Below are positions 22,380-32,010 of a stretch of DNA of 64,000 bases, one piece after another. Positions within the stretch are counted from its first letter, which is position 1. Every line of letters starts with the position of its first letter. The stretch is taken from NCBI GenBank assembly GCA_026225945.1, contig JAMJFZ010001258.1, positions 13,561,001-13,625,000 of the forward strand, given 5' to 3'. Both the position numbers and the translations under genes were made by a program. Under the pieces are notes generated by a model. It searched no databases. It was not told the origin of the DNA and saw only the letters and a program-made list of their open reading frames with translations. The stretch comes from Cricetomys ansorgei. Taxonomy: Eukaryota; Chordata; Mammalia; Rodentia; Nesomyidae.

Positions 22380-23640
22380 CAGTAGCTTAAGCCATCTGCT
22401 CCTGGCAGCCCTTCGCATCCCTGAGGCTGCTCTTACATCCTATCGACAGTTTCTTGTTCTTGGATACGTGGCCCCAGTTTTCAGCTACATCCTTGACAAG
22501 GTTCTGACACCCTTCATCCATTCGAGTCACCGTCTCTTGGATCCATCTGAGCTCGTCAAAGCCAGAGCGCCATGTCCGGAAGTGAAGTGGCATGCGTGGA
22601 AACAAATCCAGTCTGCGGTCTAACCGGCGCAGATCTCAGGATCCGTGATCACGCTCGTCTGAGGCAGTTCATTTCTGTTAAAACTATCATCAAACTGTCT
22701 TTCTCTGTAACCTCGTCACACACAGCTCACACAGCGCTCGCTCTGTCAGCGGGTTCTTACTCAGGTTTTCTCCCACAGGCTGCCGCCTCCGCTCCTGGCC
22801 ACTGTGCTCTGTGGAGTACTTGAAGCTACAAGCGGAACTCCACACTATCTGGCTCGAGTAGCGGGCGGTTAGGATTCTGAACTTGACCCATCACCTCGGC
22901 ATTCCCTCCTGACTTCACATCACTGACAGAGCCGAGCAATCAACTTGCTATCGATATTCTCGGCCCAGTCATTGGTTAAATCGAGACAGACCAGGGCTAG
23001 GCAGATAGACTGACACCACTGCTTTCTGGGTATATGCATCCAACCAATTATAAATTCACCTTTCCCCTCACCCTCCTGTATGCTCGCTGGACATTTCGGT
23101 CTTGCTGGTAATGATGTCAGAGCATACTCAAGATGTCTGGCTGAATCCTGCCTATGGGAGGCCGCAGCACATCTTGTGTCTTCCTGACTGGTAGGCACTC
23201 ATTACTCCACCTGACTCCACCTCTCAGAGTTGTCTCCCCAGCAGCTTTCAAAGCCCCTTGCTAAATAATCCAGTCTAGAATTTTCCCGAGAGTGCTAACA
23301 AGCTCACTGTCCAGGAAGTACAAGATGCTCTCAGCATCCTGAACTTCGGGATGCTGCAGTCTGCAGCGCCCATCTCCGCCATTCCCCAGGTGACCGCGGC
23401 TCTCATCTGCCAACTCTCCTAGAGTTCTGGGGGCGAAATATCTGTGGCCTGAGAGATCTTTGTGAAAGCATGGCTTCTGTCCTGTGTGGCTCTTCTGAGG
23501 TTGATAACCATTTGTTTTGAGATGAAAACAGAATACAACTCCGGGACATGGGGCTTCCTCTGCCACTGCTCAGTGTTACTCTGTCCAAACAAGGCCTAGG
23601 TTTTCTTCCTGCTCCAAACAAATTAAGCGCTTTTTCCTGG
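22380..23640. other. Unassigned segment, CpG-richer, with conserved-looking frames
   Basis: No SINE, LINE or LTR that I recognise lies here, in contrast to both sides. CpG is more frequent than in the neighbouring intron. On the minus strand 22387-22638 stays open and includes WIQETVTRMDEGCQNL. 23261-23566 is also open. On the plus strand a short stretch near 23286-23420 reads SANKLTVQEVQDALSILNFG. I do not recognise any of these. It may be a decayed processed pseudogene, an old transposon or ordinary intron. There is no poly(A) tail or target-site duplication I can point to. Confidence 0.3.
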
Positions 23641-23737
23641 TCATATTTCGCCTTTTAAGACCCAGGCCTTGAATCTTTTATTTTTGGCTTTTCTTTTGCT
23701 TTTTTCTTTCTCTTTCTTCCTCCCCCTCCCTTCTTTT

Positions 23738-23873
23738 TTAAGACAGGGTTTCTCTGTGTAGCCCTTGCTGTCCTGGAACTCACTCTGTAGATCAGAAGGG
23801 CCTCCGCCTCAGAGATCCATGGCCTCTGCCCCCAGGGTGCTGGGATTAAAGGCGTGCACCACTCTGCCCAGCA
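23738..23873 (-). repeat. B1 SINE
   Basis: AGACAGGGTTTCTCTGTGTA to GCTGGGATTAAAGGCGTGC, with a small internal duplication of the CAGA region. Confidence 0.9.
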
Positions 23874-24069
23874 AATTTCAGCTCTTCTTGACGTTGCTAT
23901 TCACACCTGTGATAGTAGAACACACCTCTCCTTCTAGCTATTATTCAAATCACTAAAAAAATCTGAATTGTGTGTTGAATTCTCTACGTACCTACACTGG
24001 TATCTGAGGTATCACACTGCCTTTGGGTTTTCAGGGAACTATTTACAATAATGCTGAGATACCTCATAT

Positions 24070-24268
24070 TTTTAAAAATATATTTTTATTTATTCATCTC
24101 ATGTGCACTGGTGTTTTGCCTGCGTGTATGTCTGTGTGAGGGTGTTCCAGATTCCCTGACAATGGAGTTACAGACAGTTGTGAGCTGCCGTGTGGTGCTG
24201 GGAATTGAACTCGGATCCTCTGAAGGGCAGCCAGTGTTCTTAACCACTGAGCTACTTCCCCAGCCCCG
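24070..24268 (-). repeat. B2 SINE
   Basis: Reverse B2: ATTTATTCATCTCATGTGCA, GTGCTGGGAATTGAACTCGG and CTTAACCACTGAGCTACTTC. Confidence 0.9.
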
Positions 24269-24289
24269 GTACCTCATATTTTTTAAAAA

Positions 24290-24440
24290 CTGTTCTCATT
24301 GTGTGATGTGTGGGTGCCATGGTGCACTCGAGGAGGTCAGAGGCTAACTCTGTGGAGTCGGGCCTGTCCCTCCACCTCCACATGGGCTCTGCGCACAGCA
24401 AGGGCTTTCGCCCACTGAGCCACGCCAACGAGCCGGAACC
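24290..24440 (-). repeat. B3-type SINE, diverged
   Basis: GGAGGTCAGAGGCTAACTCT, CCTCCACATGGGCTCTGCG and GCCCACTGAGCCACGCC. Confidence 0.65.
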
Positions 24441-24461
24441 CTTCACTGAGTGCAGACAATG

Positions 24462-24600
24462 GCGCCTCACCTGTGCTAAGCTCTTCATATACTTGACTTT
24501 CTCTCCTTTCATAGCAACCCTACAAATAGGAGTTATTTCCCTCCCCAAAAGGTGAAGAAACTGAAACTCAGACATTAAGTAACAAACCCAGGTCACGCAC
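24462..24600 (-). repeat. MIR-type SINE
   Basis: GTGCTAAGCTCTTCATATAC, GCAACCCTACAAATAGGAG and GAAGAAACTGAAACTCAGAC. Confidence 0.7.
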
Positions 24601-24614
24601 AGTGCACGTAAAAG

Positions 24615-24860
24615 GAAATGGCTCGGTTGGTAAAGCGCTGTGCGGCCCACAAACATGAGGAGCTGAGTTCAGATCCCCGGGCACCCACGTGAAAGCTGGT
24701 CTTGTGGGCTGGTGAGGGGCTAAGTGGTTGAGAGCACTTACTGCTCCTGCAGAGGACCTGGGTGCCACTCCGGTTCCCAACCCCACGTGGTGGCTCACAA
24801 CAGCCTGGTGGTACACATACATGCAGGCTCTCATGTACACATTTTAAAAGATCATTAAAA
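24615..24860 (+). repeat. B3 fragment followed by a B2 SINE
   Basis: GGCTCGGTTGGTAAAGCGCT starts a B3 piece. From 24706 a B2 follows: GAGCACTTACTGCTCCTGCA, GAGGACCTGGGTG and CACGTGGTGGCTCACAACAG. Confidence 0.75.
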
Positions 24861-25090
24861 GCTGGAATAAGCAGCATGTATCTGTAGCTCTAGCATTGGG
24901 CGGGAGGGTAGAGACGGGTGGATTCCTGCAGCTTGCTGGCCAGCCAGTCCAGCCAATGTGTACACTGGCTGGAAATCCTGTCTCAAAAGTAAAATGGAGA
25001 GAAATAAAGACACCCAATGTCTACCTCTAGCCTCTACATGCACATGCACGCATGTACAAACTCTCTCATACATACACACACACTCTACAC
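24861..25090 (+). repeat. B3/B4-family SINE 3' half with CA-rich tail
   Basis: GCTTGCTGGCCAGCCAGTCC, ATCCTGTCTCAAAAG and ACACCCAATGTCTACCTCTA, then CA-rich sequence. Confidence 0.7.
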
Positions 25091-25109
25091 ACATACACAG
25101 TCTCCCACA

Positions 25110-25250
25110 CCTCCTCCAACGTAGTCCAATTATATAGGCAAGGTTGGCCCGGAACTACCTACGCTGCCTAGGTTAGCCTCAGATTTGCAACCTTCCTGTC
25201 TCTGCCTCTCAAGCGCTGGGATTACAGACCCGTGCCACCACACCAGGCTT
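25110..25250 (-). repeat. B1-type SINE, old
   Basis: TGCCTAGGTTAGCCTCAGAT, CTCAAGCGCTGGGATTACAG and CGTGCCACCACACC. Confidence 0.7.
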
Positions 25251-25869
25251 CCCCGAGCCTTGAAAGAACTGGATGAAATACCAGACTGTGCTTCTGAACG
25301 CACATCTGCAGAGACTTTAAGAGCTGCTTCTAGAAGAATAGATATGGTAAGGCCAGATTTAATACGTGCCTCTCAGATCAGCTATTCACAGAATGCTGGC
25401 ATTTCAGACTGAGGACTACACAGGGAAAATGAACTGGTTTCATCTTGTGTAAGCCAGCATTTTCTAAGCCTCAGTCAGGAACTCCCTTTTCACTGAACAC
25501 CAAAATCCCCTGAGGCTGTGGGATGCCCTCTGCGGACCAGAGGCCAGATGCCACTCTGAGTGGGCTCTGGGTTTTCCCTCCTGAGCTCTGCCCGGCTGCT
25601 TCAAAGGCCATGCCAGTCCTACCTCATCCTCCTCCTTGATGGTTAGAGGAAGATTCACAGAGTCCCTCGCCCTGCAACAGACGCTCTTGAGGGGCTATCA
25701 GAGGGTTCTCTGTTCACACCCAACTCATCCAGATGTTAGGGAAGCTGAAGCTGCCCTGGGCTTGCCTTTGAGGGTACTGTGTTTTCATCTAGAATGTGTC
25801 GTAAGTCTTTCCCGGGGCAGGGCAAGCTCTAACAGCTCACCCAACAAGATTTCTTTTTCTTCTTTTTTT

Positions 25870-25995
25870 GCTTTGGTTTTGTTTCAGTTTTTTGAGATGG
25901 GAATCTCACCACCATAGCCCGGATGGCCTTGAACTCAGTCACTCTGGCTAATCTCTCCGGCTTCCTGCTGCAGCTATTGGGATGACAGGTATGTG
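25870..25995 (-). repeat. B1-type SINE, diverged
   Basis: TTTTTTGAGATGGGAATCTC, CCCGGATGGCCTTGAACTCA and TATTGGGATGACAGGTATG. Confidence 0.6.
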
Positions 25996-26129
25996 CAGCA
26001 GGCTGGTTCCTTTCCTAAAGAGCCAAATGGTCCTACAAGGCTCCCTACCGCAGTCTGCAGGACTCTGGGTTCCCCTCAGACAACACTGTTATCTGTTGGC
26101 TGGTTCTTCTGTGTCCTTCCAGCCAACAC

Positions 26130-26246
26130 AGGTGATTCTTCTGATCTCTTCCTTGACTCTGATCTGTATTGGCCTTGAACCCACACTAGTCCTTCCCCTT
26201 CCCCTCCCAATGCTGGGATCATAAGCATGAGCTACCACGCCTGGCT
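26130..26246 (-). repeat. B1-type SINE 5' part
   Basis: GTATTGGCCTTGAACCCACA, CCAATGCTGGGATCATAAGC and GAGCTACCACGCCTGGC. Confidence 0.6.
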
Positions 26247-26261
26247 ATTCCTTGATACAAA

Positions 26262-26440
26262 TGTGTAATTTGTGTGTGTGTACACATGTAGGTAGGTCAG
26301 AGGCACCCAATGTTGTGTCTTTCTCAATCACTTGTCATCTTATTTTTGAAACTGAACCCAGAGCTTGCTGATCTGGCTAGAAGGGGGGTCTGGATCCCCT
26401 GATATCTGCTTCCCCAGTACTGGAATTATAGGTGTGTGAA
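26262..26440 (-). repeat. B4/RSINE-type remnant
   Basis: GTAGGTAGGTCAGAGGCACC, CCCCAGTACTGGAATTATAG. Family assignment uncertain. Confidence 0.5.
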
Positions 26441-26444
26441 GCGT

Positions 26445-26697
26445 GACTGTTTTAAGATTTCTTTTTATTTGTAACTATGTGTGTGTGTGTGTGTGTCTTT
26501 GTGGATACGTGCACGAGTGCAAGGGTCTGAGGTCAGAACAAGGCATTGATCCTACAAGGTCCTGCAAGGGCATTGCATCTCTAGAGCCAGAGCTACAGGG
26601 GGCTGTGAGCCATCTAACATGGCTGCTGAGAACTGAACTCAGGTCCACTGAAAGAGCAGCACGTGCTCTTAACTTCTGAGTCATCTCTCCAGCCACT
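26445..26697 (-). repeat. B2 SINE
   Basis: GTGAGCCATCTAACATGGCT, TGAACTCAGGTCCACTGAAA and TGAGTCATCTCTCCAGCCAC with a TG run at 26478-26497. Confidence 0.85.
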
Positions 26698-26711
26698 TCC
26701 ACTTTAATTTT

Positions 26712-26840
26712 AATTTTTTTTTTTTGACCTGGCTGGCCTGGAACTCACTATGTATAGCAGGTTGGCCTTGAATTCAGAGATCAGTCCAACTCTGCTTCCC
26801 CAGTGCTGTAGTTAAAGGTGTATCTCACCACACCCAGCCT
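26712..26840 (-). repeat. B1-type SINE
   Basis: TGGCTGGCCTGGAACTCACT and GTTGGCCTTGAATTCAGAGA, ending CTCACCACACCCAGCC. Confidence 0.75.
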
Positions 26841-26849
26841 CACTTTTAA

Positions 26850-27205
26850 AAAATGTCTTACATTTTTATTTGAGTGTGTGCACAGGGTTCATGAATGCTG
26901 CCGTGGAGGTCAGAAGACAACTTGCAATTCCTGTTCCTCCTTCTACCACGTGGGTCCCAGAGATGAAACTCAGTTCACCTTAATTTTGAGGCTAGGTCTT
27001 TCATTGAACTTGGAACTCCCAGATTTGGCTACAGTAGATGGCTAGTGTGTGCCAGGGACCTGTCTGCCTCTGCTGCCCAGGGCTAGAGCATCAAACATGT
27101 ACAATGCCTGGCTTTTTATACGGATGCTGGGGATCTGTACCAGGTCCTCAGGTTTACTCTGAAAGTACTTTACTGATTGATCCATTGCCCTATCCCGATA
27201 TTCTT
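26850..27205 (-). repeat. B3-type SINE plus adjoining B4/RSINE-like sequence
   Basis: GGAGGTCAGAAGACAACTTG and CTCCTTCTACCACGTGGGTC mark the B3. Beyond 27000 the sequence ACCTGTCTGCCTCTGCTGCC to GATTGATCCATTGCCC looks like a second SINE. Confidence 0.65.
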
Positions 27206-27214
27206 TTAATTACA

Positions 27215-27370
27215 TTCATTTATTTCTAGTATATGTGTGCTTATTGTATATACCCATATAATGGAGGTCAGAGGACAACTTGTAGTCAGTTCTCTCCTTC
27301 AACTGTGTGGGTCCTGGGGACTAAACTCATGTCTGACCTGGGAGCAAGCACCTTTACTTGTTGAATCTTA
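27215..27370 (-). repeat. B3-type SINE
   Basis: ATGGAGGTCAGAGGACAACT and CTCCTTCAACTGTGTGGGTC. Confidence 0.8.
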
Positions 27371-27389
27371 TGTCATAAATATATATAAA

Positions 27390-27480
27390 ATTTCTGAGAC
27401 AGCGTCTCACTGTGTAGCCTTGGCCGGCCTGGAGCTTGCTATGAAGACCAAGTTGGCCTCAAACTCACAGAGATCACTTG
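27390..27480 (-). repeat. B1 SINE, 5' end missing
   Basis: TGAGACAGCGTCTCACTGTG to CCTCAAACTCACAGAGATCA, then interrupted. Confidence 0.7.
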
Positions 27481-27566
27481 TCTCTTGGGCTAAAGGATTC
27501 CTTGTGTTTTTAATATACTTTATTTTTAATTGCTAGCATTTCTTTCTCTTTCTTTCTTTTTTTTCT

Positions 27567-27695
27567 TTTTGACACAGGATTTCTCTGTGTAGCCCTGGTT
27601 GTCCTGAAACTCGCTCTGTAGACCAGGCTGGCAACAAACTCAGATATTTGCCTGCCTCTGTCTCCCGAGTGCTGGGATCAAAGGCGTGCACCTTT
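27567..27695 (-). repeat. B1 SINE
   Basis: TTTGACACAGGATTTCTCTG, TAGACCAGGCTGGCAAC and AGTGCTGGGATCAAAGGCGT. Confidence 0.85.
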
Positions 27696-27902
27696 GCATG
27701 GACCATGGTAAATGTTCCCACATGACTACATTAATGTGTCTCTCGGCAGAATCCTGCCGTATTCTTAAGGAAGGTACCACTCCGTAACTCAGCCAGTCAG
27801 AAGCAAGGCAGAGCCTAGGGAGTGCAGCTTCCTGTGGAGAAGAGCAGAGAAAAGAGATGGGATCCCTCTCACACAATTCCCCATTTTCTTTGGATTTAAT
27901 AA

Positions 27903-28112
27903 CTGTGTGTGTTTGTTTTTGCGATGCTGGAGACAGCCCAGGGCCTTACACATGCTGGTCAGGTGCTATACTCCCCAGCCCAACTGTGCTGGTGCTCACA
28001 TATTTATCAGCTCTTAACTGCTGGGCCATGGCTCCAGCCTCTGGCCTTCCTTTGACACAGGGTTTCTCTGTGCAGCCCTGGCTGTCCTTGAACTCAGGGA
28101 TCCGCCGGCCTC
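27903..28112 (-). repeat. ID-type SINE followed by a B1 fragment
   Basis: CAGCCCAGGGCCTTACACAT and GCTATACTCCCCAGCCC are ID-like. GACACAGGGTTTCTCTGTGC to CTCAGGGATCCGCC is a B1 piece. Confidence 0.65.
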
Positions 28113-28194
28113 TTCCTTTTCCTTGCCTTCTGTTCTTGCAGCATATCCATAATCTGGAATCACACTTCAGCTGGTCCTGCTCCCCTTGCTCCTG

Positions 28195-28652
28195 TTGGAG
28201 TCGGTGCTGGTTAGCTGTTTTTGTTTTGTTTTGTTTTTTTTGTCAACTTGACACAAGCTAGAGTTATCTGGGAAGAGTCTGGAATTTCAATTGAGAAAAT
28301 GCCCCCATCAGATTGGCCTGTAGGCAAGCCTGTGGGACACTTTCTTGATTAAAGTTTGATGTGGAGGTAGGAGGGTCCAGCCCACTGTGGGCAATGCTTC
28401 TCCCATGCACGAGGCCCTGGATTGTATAAGAAAGCAGGCTGAGCAAGGCCTGGGGAAGAGCAACCAACGAGCAGCATTCCCCCACGGCCTCTGCTTCAGT
28501 TCCTCCTTCCAGGTTTCTGCCTTGAGCTTCTGCCCAGACGTCCCTCAGGGATGGACTGTGAGCTGGAAGTATAAGATGATGATCCCTTTCCACCCCAAGT
28601 TGTTGCTTTTGGTCATGGCCTCTGTCACAGCCATAGAACGTAAACTAAGGAG
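28195..28652 (+). repeat. Rodent interspersed repeat, URR-like (family uncertain)
   Basis: The block TTGTCAACTTGACACAAGCT, GCCCCCATCAGATTGGCCTG, GTATAAGAAAGCAGGCTGAG and GCTTTTGGTCATGGCCTCTG is one I have seen repeatedly in rodent genomes. I think of it as a URR-type element but cannot be sure of the class. Length is about 450 bp with a T-rich left edge. Confidence 0.6.
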
Positions 28653-28904
28653 CCCCTTCTCATGCCACGCCTGTCTTCTCACTCACAGTGAGGGAACATA
28701 CTAGTGAGCAGGTTTCACTTGATTGTCAGTATGTTTACCTCGGCCAGACGGCTTCCATTCACCTGTACCTGCACTGATACACGCTTTCAGACCATCGGTT
28801 ATTGTACTTTCTTCACTTTTTCTGTTTTACTTTTTAATTATTTCTATATTTTCCTTTTGAAAATTTCTAATTCTTTAAAATACTTTTGTTACATTTATCA
28901 TTGT

Positions 28905-29120
28905 TATTATGATTATTTCTTTTGTTCTATGTGTACAGGTGATTTGCCTGCAAGTATGTCTATGAACCATGTGCATGCTTGGTGCCAGCAGAGACCAGAA
29001 GGGAGCATAAGAGCCCCTAGAATTAGAGTTACAGAGGGCCAAGAGCCACCATGTGGGACTGGGAAATAAACCTACGTTCTCTGCAAAAATGCTCCTAACC
29101 ACTGAGCTGTTCTCCAGCCT
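28905..29120 (-). repeat. B2 SINE, diverged
   Basis: GATTTGCCTGCAAGTATGTC, CCACCATGTGGGACTGGGAA and CTAACCACTGAGCTGTTCTC. Confidence 0.8.
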
Positions 29121-29129
29121 CTACGTTCA

Positions 29130-29300
29130 TTTATGTGCATGCATATGATATATGTACATGCACACACATACCACAGCGCATGCGGAGGTCAGAGGTCATC
29201 TTGTGGGAGTCAGTTCTCCCCTTTCACTATGTGGATCCCAGGGATCCAACTTAGGCCATCAGGCTCAGCAGCAAATGGCTCTACCTGCTGAACCGTCTTA
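29130..29300 (-). repeat. B3-type SINE
   Basis: GGAGGTCAGAGGTCATCTTG, CTTTCACTATGTGGATCCC and CTACCTGCTGAACCGTCTT. Confidence 0.8.
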
Positions 29301-29314
29301 TTATTTCTTTACTG

Positions 29315-29462
29315 TTTTGTTTTGTTGAGATAGGGTCTCCCTATTTAGCCCCAGCTGTCCTGGAACTCACTATATAGACAAGGCTAGGCTTGAACTCACA
29401 AAGATCCATCTGCTCTGCCTCGTGAGTGCTGGGATTAAAGGTGTGAGCCACCACATCCAGCT
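29315..29462 (-). repeat. B1 SINE
   Basis: GAGATAGGGTCTCCCTATTT, CTGTCCTGGAACTCACTATA and GGGATTAAAGGTGTGAGCCA. Confidence 0.9.
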
Positions 29463-29575
29463 TTTTTTGAGAAAGGGTCTCACTGTATATATATAGTCCA
29501 GTCTAGAACTCGAAGCTCTCTCCCCTCAACATCCCAACAGCTGGGATTCCAGGTATGCGCCACCATGTTCAGCTC
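29463..29575 (-). repeat. B1-type SINE, shortened
   Basis: TTTGAGAAAGGGTCTCACTG, then CAGCTGGGATTCCAGGTATG. Confidence 0.65.
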
Positions 29576-29664
29576 TCTGTTTGCAGATGTACACAGTGGT
29601 AGAGATGTGGCTCTTCAGGCAAAGTGCTTGTTCCTAGGGCCTTGATTCTACACTGACTACTAAT

Positions 29665-29806
29665 TGATCTTTGACACAGTACCTCTCTATGTAGCCCTGG
29701 CTGGACTGAAACTCCTAATGTAGACCAGCCTATCATCAAACTTGCAGCATCCCTCCTGACTCTGCACCCCAAGCGCTGGGACTACAGGCATGCACTACCA
29801 TGCCCA
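29665..29806 (-). repeat. B1-type SINE
   Basis: TTTGACACAGTACCTCTCTA, CCTGGCTGGACTGAAACTCC and GCGCTGGGACTACAGGCATG. Confidence 0.8.
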
Positions 29807-31787
29807 TGACTCCAGACTTATGAAACCTGGGCACAGGGCTCCAACACATGAGGTAGGGAGAACAGCAGCCCACACACAGGTGACATATAATAACTGTCTA
29901 CTCGGGCCCAGGAACCCGCCAGCCCAGGGTTCTGTCTGTGTTGGGAGCACTGAGGCTGATATATGGAATGGTTTATACTTGATCCTTGCCAAATGACCAA
30001 GGGATGATTACACCTTGGCAATTCAGAAGTGGACTAATCCTTCCATTCATTCGTCTCTGCCACCTGTCCACATAACACATTCTGTATTTACACTTCACGC
30101 TGTATGAGTTGGCTTTTCACATGTCCTAGCACGCCTTCCCCTTCCAGTGTCAAGATAAGACTCCCCATTTCCAGTCCTAGGTGGTTTACGGTCATGCTCT
30201 AGTCACCCTGCCTACACTGTAGCCTGGCAGACCTAATCTAAGTTTCTCTCCACTCTGGAGAGATTGTAACTTCTCCACATTCACCTAAACAACACCGGCT
30301 ATTTCCTATCCATGGCAACAGGGTGGGAAGGTGAAGGCGAACTGAGCAGCCGAGATTCCTGCTAGCCACAGACCTCATCCTGTGACAGTTATGACGTCTG
30401 TACTGGCCACATGACTTGGGTCCTTCTCCTTGGGGACACCTGGAACCAGGACATCGGGCTTGGTGACAAATCAGAAGTGAAGTACAATTGGCTGGCAGAG
30501 TCCAGCCCTACCTCTGCCTTCTGCTTTTTGCCTAGGAGATTGTTCCTATTGCTTTCTGATTGCTGACGGGCTCTGAACTTCCCGTAGAAAGAACAACTCA
30601 TAGGTCTCCCTTCAGGGCAGGAGTGGGAAAGGGTGTGAGGTAGAGGGGTGAGCACAGGGCTGCGTATCACTGTCATGCTGATCGGTTCTCTGATGGGCTG
30701 AGATCAGCAACACAAGACTACACAGTATCATTGGGAAGCAAAGAGGAAACAGGCATCTCCCGCATACGGAGCCTGAAGGTGAATGGCAGGGCAGAGGCAG
30801 GCGGGGCAAGACTAACAGTGGCACTGAGCACGCAAGATTCTCTAACCGTCCATCAACAGCAATGGACACCGGCGACTCCATCCTAGCCTGGTCCCTCTGG
30901 CCTGGGTGGTCTTGGGTGAGCCCACTCTAGCCTGAGCCCCTGGCTTTCCTTTCTGAGTCACTTCCTCTTTCAGCTCTCACCTTTGAACCTTCCTTTTCCC
31001 TTCCCTGCAGAAGTGACTCACTGCTGAAGTGTTGGGTGACACTGAGGATCAAGGAGAGATGATAAAAATACTCCGATTGTGCAACTCGAGGGAGGGGATG
31101 CAGCATCTGCACCCGGATTCAAAGCACCAGTCAGGCACCCTGTGATGGCCACTGCTTTCTCTCTTTGGAGAAGTGGAGCAAAGACCAGAGTCAAAACATA
31201 AACTGACCTTTGTCAGATTTGCTGGGCCTGCTTCCTTTGCCTTCTCAAGTGTGTATTTCTGAGAAAGGCAGTACATTTAGCATGACAACCCAGTTCACAG
31301 TGAGGGAGCCAAAGGAAAGACCCTGGTTCAGGAAGAGGCGAAAGGAGAGGCTTTTCCTACTGTCAGCCCTGGGGAGCCTGGCTGAGGCCACGAGAGCAGG
31401 GTTGTTTCTTCCTGGGCTTGCTTTCTAATGCAAAGGCCTGCCCTTTGCCAGTATGGGACTGTGAGTGAAGCCACGGTGACAGAGCGGCTCCAGACTGTCT
31501 ACAGCCCTGACAGCGGGGCATCCAAGTCTGTCCTATGTGCAAAGTGCCGTCCTAGATGGGACCTCACCTTCCTTCCCCCAAATCCACTGGCGGGGTAGAT
31601 AAAAACCAGATAGCTCCTTCTAATTAGGCTCCACGGACCTCACAGGTTTGGCAAAACAAAACCCTTCTCTCTAAAGGACGACTCCCCAGCCAAGTCACAA
31701 ACTGCTCAAGACAGGAGTGAGAGGCAGGAAAGTCACCCCATCCAAAGGCCAAGTAAATGGAAACACAGCCTTCGACAACAGGGGAGA

Positions 31788-31905
31788 GCAGGCGCTGTGG
31801 CTCTTACTGCGGCCCTACTACTCGGGAGGCTGAGGCAGAAGCACTGACAGAAGCTGGAGGCCAGCCTGGTTATAGAGTGAGACCCATCTTAAACAGAAAC
31901 AAATA
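31788..31905 (+). repeat. B1/B4-type SINE
   Basis: CTACTCGGGAGGCTGAGGCA, GAGGCCAGCCTGGTTATAGA and an A-rich tail. Confidence 0.75.
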
Positions 31906-31943
31906 AAAAAAGAAGGAAAGAAAGCAGGGCGAAATGTGGATGT

Positions 31944-31944
<1 letters not shown>

Positions 31945-31989
<45 letters not shown>

Positions 31990-32010
31990 GTGTGTGCGCA
32001 CGCACGTGCA
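31945..32010. repeat. (TG)n microsatellite
   Basis: More than 25 TG units with GTGCGCACGCACG interruptions. Confidence 0.97.
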
